Assembly: GCA_965646165.1 (NCBI GenBank)
Contig: CBFFYP010000126.1
Location: 1-6,481 of the forward strand
Length of the DNA: 6,481 bases
Source: MGBC114844 sp910585855
GTDB taxonomy: Bacteria; Bacillota; Clostridia; Lachnospirales; Lachnospiraceae
Direction: 5' to 3'
The notes under the pieces are model-generated. The model made no database searches. It was given only the letters and a program-made list of their open reading frames with translations, and was not told where the DNA came from. A program made the translations under genes and the position numbers. The stretch's first letter is position 1. Every line of letters starts with the position of its first letter. Positions 1-6,072 of the stretch are shown here, piece by piece.

Positions 1-99
1 GTTGGATGAACCGAAATCAGAAGCCCTAGACTTTCTTACCGTTTGGAGCGGAGCAGGCAAAGGACAGGAGCAAACCGCCTCCCCTCCAATCTTTGGCAT
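1..99 (-). repeat. Mosaic intergenic repeat, copy R1 (cut by the window edge)
   Basis: The core at 18-81 is an inverted copy of 6332-6396 (R5). The last 29 bases, 53-81, are identical to the reverse complement of 6332-6360. The part nearer the window edge is less similar, with a divergent patch around 42-52. Positions 1-8 (GTTGGATG) also occur inverted at 5981-5988, at the same place relative to the CAGAAG/CTTCTG block of R3. On the minus strand an ATG at 97-99 opens a frame that runs off the window edge for 33 codons. It lacks a well-placed ribosome site and lies inside the repeat, so I do not call it a gene. The repeat starts only 26 bases downstream of the DUF1700 stop codon. The unit probably continues to the left of the window. 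Confidence 0.8.
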
Positions 100-124
100 C
101 CTCCCAATCCTTTAAAACAATAAC

Positions 125-580
125 CTAAAATTCCTTCCTCTCCTCTACTTTTCGTTTCCAAAAAAGATAAACCCCCGTAACTCCCACCAAAACCCCCATC
201 AAAATATAACTCCATTGCCCAACAGAAATCTTTCCTGCTACAAAAACACTAGTCGGCCCATCACCATCACGAAGCCAAAATACAATTCCTCGTGAAAACC
301 AATTATTCATCAAAACTACTACCACTGATAAAAATGAAAGAATCAATAACCCTTTCCCTTTCCAATCTATCCATCCAAATCTTTTCTCCGTATGTTCCAA
401 AATTTCTTTTGCAATCTGCTTTGTATCCCCCAATTTTAAAACAGCTTCTTCCTCGCTCTTCCCATCCTCCATAAGTTCCGTCAATAATTCCTCATAATCT
501 TGAATATATCGTTTTCTCTCATTACGCCGCAGCCCATACAATCGTTGATTTAACTTTTTCAAAAATTTCTTTTTATTCAT
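125..580 (-). CDS. HAAS/DUF1700-family small membrane protein, partner of the PadR regulator
   Basis: This 151-residue protein is probably a membrane-bound signalling partner of the adjacent PadR repressor. Residues 1-65 are charged and helical, with the pattern seen in HAAS (HTH-associated alpha-helical signalling) domains: a Lys-rich start, then Y-I-Q-D-Y-E-E-L (25-32), then E-E-A-V-L-K-L-G-D (44-52). Two hydrophobic segments follow, at about 77-95 and 124-141, joined by a short polar loop (D105-G-D-G-P) and ending in a basic and acidic tail. Many family members carry a long beta-rich C-terminal domain, and this one does not. I chose the ATG at 578-580 because GGAGG lies 8 to 9 bases before it. 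A TTG at 584-586 is in frame but sits almost on the ribosome site. The start overlaps the PadR stop by 8 nt, so the two genes are probably translationally coupled. The family and the pairing are well known, but the molecular role is not settled. No terminator is visible after the stop. Confidence 0.85.
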   Translation of the reverse strand: MNKKKFLKKLNQRLYGLRRNERKRYIQDYEELLTELMEDGKSEEEAVLKLGDTKQIAKEILEHTEKRFGWIDWKGKGLLILSFLSVVVVLMNNWFSRGIVFWLRDGDGPTSVFVAGKISVGQWSYILMGVLVGVTGVYLFWKRKVEERKEF

Positions 581-890
581 CCTCAATCCCTCCTACAATA
601 AACGCCAAAATTCGTGTAATCTCTTCTTTTTCTTTTTGAAATCCATCTAAATACTCTTTTCCGACCTCCGTTAAATGAAAATAATTTCGAATCCGATTCT
701 GATACACCACAGAATAAGATTCCACCTTTCCTCCCGCCTCCATTCTCCGCAAAATAGGATACAATGTCGATTCCGATATTTCAATATATTCTGATATATC
801 TTTTATCATTTGATATCCATAAGAATCTTTCTTTCGAATTGCTGCCAAAACGCAAAATTCCAACAACCCTTTTCTTAATTGTGCATCCAA
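573..890 (-). CDS. PadR-family transcriptional regulator
   Basis: This is a 105-residue winged-helix repressor of the short (PadR-s1 like) class. It should act as a cytoplasmic dimer binding its own promoter. The family pattern is clear: L-L-E-F-C-V-L-A-A-I at 9-18, S-Y-G-Y-Q-M at 23-28, the recognition region E-S-T-L-Y-P-I-L-R-R-M-E at 40-51, and the wing R-I-R-N-Y-F-H-L-T-E-V-G at 66-77. A short C-terminal helix for dimerisation ends the protein. The start is TTG at 888-890, with AGAGGTG about 8 bases before it. The ATG at 884-886 is in another frame and stops at once. The gene is followed directly by the DUF1700 gene, a pairing common in Firmicutes. The ligand is unknown. Members of this family often respond to small aromatic or cationic compounds, but nothing here shows that. 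Confidence 0.95.
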   Translation of the reverse strand: MDAQLRKGLLEFCVLAAIRKKDSYGYQMIKDISEYIEISESTLYPILRRMEAGGKVESYSVVYQNRIRNYFHLTEVGKEYLDGFQKEKEEITRILAFIVGGIEDE

Positions 891-905
891 CTTTATATCA
901 CCTCT

Positions 906-931
906 TACATAGTACTATACTATACATAGTA
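906..931. promoter_or_regulatory. Probable PadR operator overlapping the promoter
   Basis: TACATAGTA occurs twice, at 906-914 and 923-931, with starts 17 bases apart. TACTAT (913-918) and ATAGTA (926-931) form an inverted repeat with a 7-base gap. ATAGTACTAT at 909-918 is a perfect palindrome. These motifs cover the -10 box and half of the spacer, where bound PadR would block RNA polymerase. That PadR is the binder is inferred from position and from the usual autoregulation of the family. Confidence 0.6.
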
Positions 932-942
932 ATAGTTGTCAA
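914..942 (-). promoter_or_regulatory. Promoter of the padR-DUF1700 operon
   Basis: Read on the minus strand there is a perfect -35 box TTGACA (937-942), a 17-base spacer and a -10 box TATAGT (914-919). Transcription would start near 907, about 17 bases before the PadR start codon. Both boxes and the spacing fit sigma-A. Confidence 0.8.
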
Positions 943-1080
943 GAAAAACTTTTCTAAATCTATAGCAAAATCGGGCTATGTAACTGATTTTTTTATAATG
1001 CTATCAGAGAAAAAGACAAGCAAATAGCAAAGTTATTCATTTACAGTTCCTTATTAGAAAAATTTACAAAATTATCCACA

Positions 1081-1115
1081 AAAAATGTCTGACATACTCT
1101 TGCCAGACACTTTTT
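1081..1115. terminator. Bidirectional intrinsic terminator hairpin
   Basis: TGTCTGACA (1086-1094) pairs with TGCCAGACA (1101-1109), with one mismatch and a 6-base loop. An A-run precedes the stem and a T-run follows it (C then TTTTT), so it could work on either strand. No recognised gene ends next to it. Confidence 0.55.
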
Positions 1116-1570
1116 GCATTTGTTATCAGGATTATGCAGCATATCCTTTTTTCGTCCATATCTAATAAAGTTTTACTGCACCGCATTTTCTGCAAGCAAT
1201 ATTCCCCGTATTCCTCTCACGTCCATATCTCTTTTTTCGTTTTATCCCTTTTTCTGCTTTCTTTCTTCCTTTTTAACAAATTCAGAAGTATTCTTAAAAA
1301 AGTCTACCTCTATCACTATTTTACTTGAAAAAAACAGAAAAATCTACTGATTTTCCCTAAAAAATTATAAAATATAATTTATAAATAATTCCAAAAAAAT
1401 CATGTTTTTTCTTCTCCTTTTTCTCTATAATCAAAATGTTATCTTTTAAATCCCTTATCCTATAAAAAGTATTCTATTTACACAAACGATAAAATTATTG
1501 CAAATATCATATTTCTGCAATAATAAAAACAAATATAACTAATTTATTTCCATTCCTGTTTTACTTTTCG

Positions 1571-1614
1571 GAATAAAAAAATCTGTTTCTTTATCGAAAC
1601 AGATTTTTTTATTC
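1571..1614. terminator. Strong bidirectional intrinsic terminator
   Basis: There is a perfect 19-bp stem from G1571/C1614 to C1589/G1596, with the loop TTTATC (1590-1595). The core is TCTGTTTC/GAAACAGA, with a run of seven A before it and seven T after it, the classic form for both strands. No recognised gene lies within several hundred bases on either side. It may be left over from a lost gene or may end an unannotated transcript. Confidence 0.8.
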
Positions 1615-1946
1615 TCTATTTTATATATGTATAATTATAACTTTCCAAACAAATATCCCTTTTCTTCTTTCATCCGTATATATCAAAATATCTATCTCTA
1701 TTTCATTCCAAATCTTTATCTATTTATTTTTATTCATATTTTTGTTTTTTTATACTATATTTTTTATTGATTTTATAGCGAAAAATCTTCTTATAAGCCT
1801 CGTAAATGTTTAAAGGAGGAAAGTGGCAGCTTTCCACTCTTATGACTTCATTATCACGTTTAGTTGACAAAAGTTTTTTAGAGAAATTATACAATAATTC
1901 CATACAAAATATAGTTGCTCCCCCATCAAGCAAAGCGGCGGGATAG

Positions 1947-2123
1947 TCAATGTCGGTCCAAATCTGCAAACCACTGTGCCACAACGCATTTCATGTATTG
2001 CTCTTTGGAGATTTTGATGGCGTATGCAATGGCTTCCTTAGGACGAGTAGTATTTTTTTGCGCAAGGTACGAAAAAATCTCCACTCTTACCCCCTTGACC
2101 GTCTGGATTTTTGCCGTTGCCAT
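1947..2123 (-). CDS. Hypothetical 58-residue protein next to repeat R2
   Basis: I do not recognise this protein. The frame runs from ATG at 2121-2123 to TGA at 1947-1949 and gives a mildly basic, mostly helical 58-residue product. It begins MATAKIQTVKGV, has R-P-K-E-A-I-A-Y-A-I-K-I-S-K-E in the middle, and ends W-F-A-D-L-D-R-H. Base composition is richer in GC than the surroundings, and the amino-acid mix looks protein-like. A weak GGCGGTG lies 3 bases before the ATG. A second minus-strand frame (1730-1984) continues shifted by one base, so the ORF may be the front of a longer frameshifted gene. The ORF begins only 17 bases past R2, in the direction where R4 and R5 carry their hairpin module, so it may be cargo of a repeat variant. 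It could also be non-coding. Confidence 0.3.
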   Translation of the reverse strand: MATAKIQTVKGVRVEIFSYLAQKNTTRPKEAIAYAIKISKEQYMKCVVAQWFADLDRH

Positions 2124-2139
2124 TTCACCGCCGAATCAA

Positions 2140-2250
2140 GCAGAAGTCCAAAAACCTCTAACTCTTTTCCAAAGTCACTGCAGACTGCCCACCGTTTTCA
2201 AATCTGGCTGTTTCTTGACCCCGAAACAAAAAAAGAACAAACCGCCTCTT
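2140..2250 (-). repeat. Mosaic intergenic repeat, copy R2
   Basis: Positions 2140-2234 match 6159-6252 (R4) in the same orientation. I count six substitutions, all of them transitions, plus one base of difference in an A-run. Positions 2235-2248 (GAACAAACCGCCTC) match the end of the other core type seen in R1 and R5, so R2 joins parts of both types. It contains the small stem TGTTTC (2209-2214) / GAAACA (2223-2228). Instead of the hairpin module found in R4 and R5, the R2 core is followed on the minus strand by the 58-codon ORF. The orientation given is relative to R5 read as plus. Confidence 0.85.
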
Positions 2251-2461
2251 GCATCCGGTGAAAGCCAAATCCCCCCTTTCTGGCAGCATCCTATCCTCAC
2301 CTTGAAACTACCATAGAAATGGATTTATTTTATAAAAATTCTAATTTATAAGTTTATCCTGACAATTTTCTATATTTATATAGCAACTTTCCGTTTTTTT
2401 ATGTTACAGTTTAATATTATCCTTCTGTTTCATTGTCCCCACTGCAATCAAACAAAAGGAA
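2251..2461. other. Intergenic region upstream of the integrase
   Basis: Positions 2251-2316 are GC-richer and may be further repeat sequence: TCCTATCCTC at 2288-2297 also occurs at 6077-6086. Positions 2317-2461 are AT-rich. I see no gene here and no candidate excisionase. Confidence 0.5.
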
Positions 2462-2490
2462 TTGAGTGTATTCACTCATCTAAATATTTT
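2462..2490 (+). promoter_or_regulatory. Candidate integrase promoter with overlapping palindrome
   Basis: TTGAGT (2462-2467), a 17-base spacer and TATTTT (2485-2490) make a modest sigma-A promoter just upstream of the integrase. The perfect palindrome TGAGTG-TATT-CACTCA (2463-2478) covers the -35 box and half of the spacer, a typical repressor-site position. The predicted start near 2497 leaves a very short leader, so the true promoter could lie further upstream. Confidence 0.4.
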
Positions 2491-2510
2491 ATGTAGAAAG
2501 GATAAAGGTT

Positions 2511-3659
2511 ATGTCAAGAAAAGGAGAAAACATATATAAAAGAAAGGATGGTCGCTGGGAAGGACGTTTTATAGCAGGACGGATGGAAAACGGAAAAATT
2601 ATCTATAAATCCGTCTATGCAAAGTCCTATACAGAAGTCAAAATTCTGCTGCAGAATAAACGAGCAGAATTTCAGGAAAATTTGAGAAAAAAAGAATTAG
2701 AAACTACAATAAAGGAAACCTCTCTTACTGATTTCCTTGCAGAATGGATTGAAAATATTCGTCCCAAGATTAAAGAAAGCTCTTATATCAAATACAACAG
2801 TATGATCAAACACTATATTACCCCAAATATCGGAGAAAAAAAGCTTTCTGAAATTTCTTACTCTACATTAGAAGAATTTACAAACCAGCTTCTTTTAGAA
2901 GGCGGTTCTAAAAACTCTGTTCTCTCTTCTAAAACAGTAAACGATACCCTTACTCTTTTAAAAAGTGCATTTCATTATGCAGAAAATAAATATGGTATTG
3001 TTCTCTGCGATTTTAATCAAACACCATATCATCGAAAGGAAGGACAAATCCGTGTATTCAACCAAAAAGAACACGAACAATTAACCTCCTATCTTTCCTC
3101 CCATAACAGCTATCGAAACCTTGGTATTCTTCTTGCTTTATTTACCGGAATCCGAGTTGGCGAATTATGCGCTTTAACTTGGGAAAATATCCATTTAGAT
3201 TCTGGAATTATTACAATCTGCCAAACCATGCAGAGAGTAGAAAATACAAACTTTAAAAGCCGCAGAACAGATATGAAAACTCGTATTATTATTACTTCAC
3301 CAAAAAGTTCTTCTTCCATTCGAGAAATCCCTCTGCCTGCCTTTCTGATCGATATCTTAAAAAAAACACCTCATTCCGAGCGTGGATTCCTTTTATCTGA
3401 TTCAGAAGACATGTTTATTGAACCTAGAAATTTGCAGACCCATTTTAAAACAGTATTAAAAAGAGCCGGAATTGAAAATGCCAACTTTCACACCCTCCGA
3501 CATACATTTGCCACTCGCTGTGTAGAATTAGGATTTGATATCAAAAGCCTCAGTGAAGTCCTTGGACACGCCAATGTCAATATTACCTTAAATAAATACG
3601 TCCATCCATCTATGGATTTAAAACGAGATAATATGGAAAAATTATCTCAATTATTTTAA
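2511..3659 (+). CDS. Tyrosine-type site-specific recombinase (integrase)
   Basis: This 382-residue integrase of the Tn916/phage class should cut and rejoin DNA at paired recombination sites through a covalent phosphotyrosine. Residues 1-55 form the AP2-like arm-binding domain (GENIYKRKDGRWEGRF). Residues about 72-165 are the SAM-like core-binding domain (S-Y-I-K-Y-N-S-M-I-K-H-Y-I-T-P-N-I-G). The catalytic domain spans about 180-375 and has the full set: R215 in T-G-I-R-V-G-E-L, K265 in the beta-hairpin, H327 and R330 in H-T-L-R-H-T-F, H353 in L-G-H-A-N-V, and the nucleophile Y363 in N-K-Y-V-H-P. Length is typical, and no frameshift is seen, so it is probably active. AAAGGA lies 8 bases before the ATG. 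No excisionase, relaxase or phage gene adjoins it, so it is either an orphan, a remnant of an integrated element, or a DNA-inverting switch recombinase. No terminator directly follows. Confidence 0.95.
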   Translation: MSRKGENIYKRKDGRWEGRFIAGRMENGKIIYKSVYAKSYTEVKILLQNKRAEFQENLRKKELETTIKETSLTDFLAEWIENIRPKIKESSYIKYNSMIKHYITPNIGEKKLSEISYSTLEEFTNQLLLEGGSKNSVLSSKTVNDTLTLLKSAFHYAENKYGIVLCDFNQTPYHRKEGQIRVFNQKEHEQLTSYLSSHNSYRNLGILLALFTGIRVGELCALTWENIHLDSGIITICQTMQRVENTNFKSRRTDMKTRIIITSPKSSSSIREIPLPAFLIDILKKTPHSERGFLLSDSEDMFIEPRNLQTHFKTVLKRAGIENANFHTLRHTFATRCVELGFDIKSLSEVLGHANVNITLNKYVHPSMDLKRDNMEKLSQLF

Positions 3660-3739
3660 ATGCAAAACACACCCTACATATTTCCTTCCCATTCCTTGTA
3701 CTTCCAATAAAGCAGAAAAAAAATTTTTCCCTACTCGCC

Positions 3740-3791
3740 GCACCGCCGATGCGCCACTCCAGTGGCATATTTTCTTTGCATCGGCGTGTGC
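3740..3791. other. GC-rich double-stem element
   Basis: CGCCGATGC (3744-3752) pairs perfectly with GCATCGGCG (3778-3786). Four more pairs extend the stem outward (3740-3743 with 3788-3791) after a one-base bulge. Immediately inside the left arm a second stem forms, GCCAC (3753-3757) with GTGGC (3762-3766). An unpaired pyrimidine-rich stretch (ATATTTTCTTT, 3767-3777) then leads to the right arm. The element stands out by GC content from the flanking A/T runs and lies between two convergent genes. It lacks a directly adjacent T-run, so a simple terminator is unlikely. It could be a dispersed palindromic repeat or a small structured RNA. The rest of 3660-3840 shows only an imperfect AGACG/CGTCT pair (3801-3832). 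Confidence 0.55.
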
Positions 3792-3840
3792 ATAAAAAAT
3801 AGACGCCTGCCTCAAATTCGAAACAGTCGTCTGCTGTATC

Positions 3841-4041
3841 CTACGGCGGAGCTTTCGCACAGGCACTTTCAAGAAAACTTTCTACAAAACATTCTCTCTG
3901 GTCACTGCCCCATCCCCACCATTCGTCAATTGTCACTGGAGCTTTCAACATTTCTCGTGTACATCTTCTGCACTCACACTCAGTTCTTCGGGAGGTAATC
4001 GCTGTAAATCCACAAATCGGACAAATATATATTTTCATCAT
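3841..4041 (-). CDS. Small zinc-knuckle (zinc-ribbon-like) protein
   Basis: I do not recognise a named family for this 66-residue protein. The start resembles a zinc ribbon: K-I-Y-I-C-P-I-C-G-F (3-12) gives a CxxC knuckle at C7/C10, and E-C-E-C-R-R-C (21-27) gives a second at C24/C27, with C22 as an alternative ligand. The spacing suits one structural zinc site. The second half is acidic and aromatic (D-E-W-W-G-W-G, 39-45), then R-E-C-F-V-E-S-F-L-E, with two further cysteines (C51, C61). AGGAG lies about 9 to 10 bases before the ATG at 4039-4041; a second ATG follows directly. The gene is on the same strand as the upstream BCCT transporter, with a 194-base gap, and converges on the integrase. 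A role in nucleic-acid or protein binding is only a guess from the fold. Confidence 0.7.
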   Translation of the reverse strand: MMKIYICPICGFTAITSRRTECECRRCTREMLKAPVTIDEWWGWGSDQRECFVESFLESACAKAPP

Positions 4042-4235
4042 AAAGCAACATCTCCTTTTCTGTCCTCTATCTTACCTTCCTTGTCCCGTTTTGTAAATTA
4101 AATTCGTTAGACATTTTTCAACAGAATTAGAGAATATACGAGGTTTTCCCAAACAATTTTCCTACATATTTTGACATATCTTCCATAAAATGAAGTGTTT
4201 TTCCTATTTTTCAACAGATTCGTTTTTCCATTATT
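4042..4235. other. Intergenic region between transporter and zinc-knuckle gene
   Basis: No gene and no clear terminator are visible. ATTTTTCAACAGA occurs twice, at 4113-4125 and 4206-4218, as a short direct repeat. I found no strong sigma-A promoter for the zinc-knuckle gene, so it may be read through from the transporter. Confidence 0.4.
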
Positions 4236-5771
4236 TTACCCCTTTGTCGAATCTTTTCTTATCTCTTTCAAAAAACTATATACAATTAAAATCATAATCA
4301 ATCCCAAAGGAAATGCCGCAATAATTGATACCGTCTGCAGCATAGACAAAGTACTCTCTGAAAACATCAAAGCAATCGGTAGCAATAAAAATACAAATGC
4401 CCAAAAAATCCGAAGTCCTTTGCGTGGCTCATCCGCCCGTTTTGCCTGTTTCTCTGAATATCCTGCTACCACTAAAGTAATTGCGTCAAATGTACTTGCA
4501 TAAAATGCAATCATTGCCAAAATCAATACCACTAAAGCCACTGAAGTAATCGGAAGCTGATCAAAAACCTGCAAAATCACAGTAGAAGGGTTTACCCCTG
4601 CTGCAAGACTTCCTGCCACATCCACTACTCCATGAGTCTGCTGATATAAACCAAATCCGCCAAAAGTTAAAAACGAAGTATATGTTCCCAAAAGCCCACA
4701 GGATAAACCGCCAAGAACAGTTTGACGAATTGTTCTGCCCTCCGAAATCCTTGCGATAAAAAACGGAGTAGCAACAAACCAAGCAATCCAATAAGCCCAA
4801 TAAAATACCGTCCAAGTCTGCGGAAATCCATTTACTCCATCTCCAGAAAGACGCAGAGGATCCATCCAAGTAGCCATATGTACAAAATTTTGTACTACAG
4901 TTCCAATTGCCGTTATACCCGTTTCAATTAAATAGACTTTTGGTCCTCCAAAAAAGAAAATCCCCGCTAAAATAACAAATAAAACAACACAGATACTTGC
5001 CAAATGAGCAATCGCCTTCATGCCCCATAAAACAGCCGCCATAAAAACCACACCGATTATCAATAAAATCACAATCGATAAAAACTTTGTTTCTTTTATA
5101 TGAAATACTCTTGCAGCAGCTCCTGCCAAAAGCGGCGTTGCCAAAGAAAACGTTGTTGCTGTCCCTGCAAGCAAACCAACCACAGCAAAAATATCAATAA
5201 ACCGCCCCTGCCACCGATCGGTTCGCTTCCCAAGTGTTGTCCGGCAGGCTTCCGAAAGTGTCTGCCGATTTCTCTTTTTTACATGCATCATATAAGCATA
5301 AGCAACTGCCGGAAGAATATAAAAAGCCCAAGGAATCGGTCCCCAATGAAACAAAGGATAAGCAGATGCCATATCCTGTTTCTGTGCCAATGTCATCTGT
5401 TCCATTCCAAACGGTGTCGCCTCATAATAATACGCCCATTCCACCAATGACCAATATAAAATATCCGCTGCCATAGTTGAAGTAAAAATCATTGCACCCC
5501 AGCGAAAATTCCCATACTTGGGTTTCTCTATCGTCCCAAGCCGTACTCCGCCATACTTTGAAAAAGCTAGCCAAACTGCCAGTATCAAAATCCCAAGCCC
5601 CAACAACATATAAAAAAAACCAAACTCATTTACAAAAAAACTATTTAAAAAAGTAATTACATTTTGTGCCTTTTCTGGAATTAACAACAAAGCAGCCGAA
5701 ATCAATAAAATAATTCCAAGCGGTGCTAAAGTAATTCCCCAGTCAATTTCATTCCAATTATTTTTATTCAT
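4236..5771 (-). CDS. BCCT-family betaine/carnitine/choline-type transporter
   Basis: This 511-residue protein with about 12 membrane helices is a complete member of the betaine-carnitine-choline transporter family, which moves quaternary ammonium compounds across the cytoplasmic membrane. The TM4 motif H-W-G-P-I-P-W-A-F-Y (142-151) supplies W143, W148 and Y151, matching the aromatic box of BetP and CaiT. The family signature in TM8 is W-T-V-F-Y-W-A-Y-W-I-A-W (320-331), then F-I-A-R-I-S-E-G-R-T-I-R (338-349). The usual paired tryptophans of WAWW read WAYW here (Y327). The TM3 region (F-T-S-T-M-A-A-D, 96-103) lacks the glycine-rich stretch typical of sodium-coupled betaine and choline carriers. 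Together with general likeness to CaiT this hints at, but does not prove, exchange rather than sodium symport. The ATG has GAGGAG 5 bases before it. No enzyme genes adjoin it, so the substrate is undecided. No convincing terminator follows. Confidence 0.95.
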   Translation of the reverse strand: MNKNNWNEIDWGITLAPLGIILLISAALLLIPEKAQNVITFLNSFFVNEFGFFYMLLGLGILILAVWLAFSKYGGVRLGTIEKPKYGNFRWGAMIFTSTMAADILYWSLVEWAYYYEATPFGMEQMTLAQKQDMASAYPLFHWGPIPWAFYILPAVAYAYMMHVKKRNRQTLSEACRTTLGKRTDRWQGRFIDIFAVVGLLAGTATTFSLATPLLAGAAARVFHIKETKFLSIVILLIIGVVFMAAVLWGMKAIAHLASICVVLFVILAGIFFFGGPKVYLIETGITAIGTVVQNFVHMATWMDPLRLSGDGVNGFPQTWTVFYWAYWIAWFVATPFFIARISEGRTIRQTVLGGLSCGLLGTYTSFLTFGGFGLYQQTHGVVDVAGSLAAGVNPSTVILQVFDQLPITSVALVVLILAMIAFYASTFDAITLVVAGYSEKQAKRADEPRKGLRIFWAFVFLLLPIALMFSESTLSMLQTVSIIAAFPLGLIMILIVYSFLKEIRKDSTKG

Positions 5772-5794
5772 AATGCTCCTCTTTTCTTATTGTT

Positions 5795-5881
5795 TGTTCA
5801 TTTTTTATATTTTTATATCTTTAATGAACATATATTACCTCATTTTATATTTATTGTCAAGAGTTTTTTAATAAATGAACA
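5795..5881. promoter_or_regulatory. Three AATGAACA sites around the transporter promoter
   Basis: The 8-mer AATGAACA occurs at 5823-5830 and 5874-5881, and inverted (TGTTCATT) at 5795-5802. One copy lies over the predicted transcription start, one in the leader and one just upstream of the -35 box. The two inner copies form an inverted repeat with a 20-base AT-rich gap. This arrangement suits a repressor that bridges sites. No regulator gene is nearby, so the binder is unknown. Confidence 0.5.
5832..5860 (-). promoter_or_regulatory. Promoter of the BCCT transporter gene
   Basis: On the minus strand there is a perfect TTGACA (5855-5860), a 17-base spacer and TAATAT (5832-5837). Transcription would begin near 5825, giving a leader of about 55 bases before the ATG at 5771. 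Confidence 0.75.
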
Positions 5882-5902
5882 AGAAAGGGTCGTCAGAGGA
5901 CG

Positions 5903-5988
5903 CCAGATTCGAAAACGGTGGACAGCCTGCTGTTCCGGTTTCCAAAAAGCAAGGAGTTCTAAGACTTCTGTATCATGGCACATCCAAC
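5903..5988 (+). repeat. Mosaic intergenic repeat, copy R3
   Basis: Positions 5903-5930 are an inverted copy of 6199-6226 (R4) with one mismatch in 28. The similarity continues weakly to CTTCTG at 5965-5970. Beyond that, CATCCAAC (5981-5988) matches the R1 flank rather than the R4 hairpin module, so R3 is the variant without the hairpin. An ATG at 5975-5977 opens a 22-codon frame to 6043 with no ribosome site. I do not call it a gene. Confidence 0.75.
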
Positions 5989-6072
5989 CGGACAGACCGG
6001 GGCGCAATTCGCCCTCATAACAGCCAAAACGAAATGGGTGTAAGAAAGGATTTTATCAACCGTAAGACAGCC
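5989..6072. other. Spacer between repeat copies R3 and R4
   Basis: This stretch contains the small GC hairpin GGGCG (6000-6004) / CGCCC (6010-6014) with a five-base loop. It is GC-richer than the background and is probably part of the repeat unit. No gene is supported. Confidence 0.4.

Larger units (their letters stand above)
943..1800. other. AT-rich gene-free stretch
   Basis: Apart from the two terminator hairpins listed separately, I see no supportable gene here. Open frames are short, rich in Phe, Leu, Ser and Lys as expected from poly-pyrimidine AT-rich DNA, and lack ribosome sites. Positions 1220-1300 are strongly pyrimidine-biased on the plus strand. A single sequence matching the DnaA box consensus (TTATCCACA, 1072-1080) is probably chance in such DNA. 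Confidence 0.6.

Noticed and set aside
1072..1080. Consensus DnaA box TTATCCACA
   Set aside because: A single copy with no cluster, no dnaA/dnaN and no origin features nearby.
1107..1203. Minus-strand cysteine pairs (CRKC and KCKKC) suggesting a decayed zinc-ribbon transposase
   Set aside because: The pairs are in different frames, separated by several stops, and the second lies within the terminator hairpin. The evidence is too thin.
1864..1893. TTGACA at 1864-1869 with TATACA 18 bases on, as a plus-strand promoter
   Set aside because: There is no supportable plus-strand gene downstream, and such matches are frequent in AT-rich DNA.
1842..1943. 33-codon plus-strand frame downstream of a strong AAAGGAGG at 1812-1819
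   Set aside because: The ribosome-site-like sequence is 22 bases from the ATG, too far to use, and the peptide looks random.
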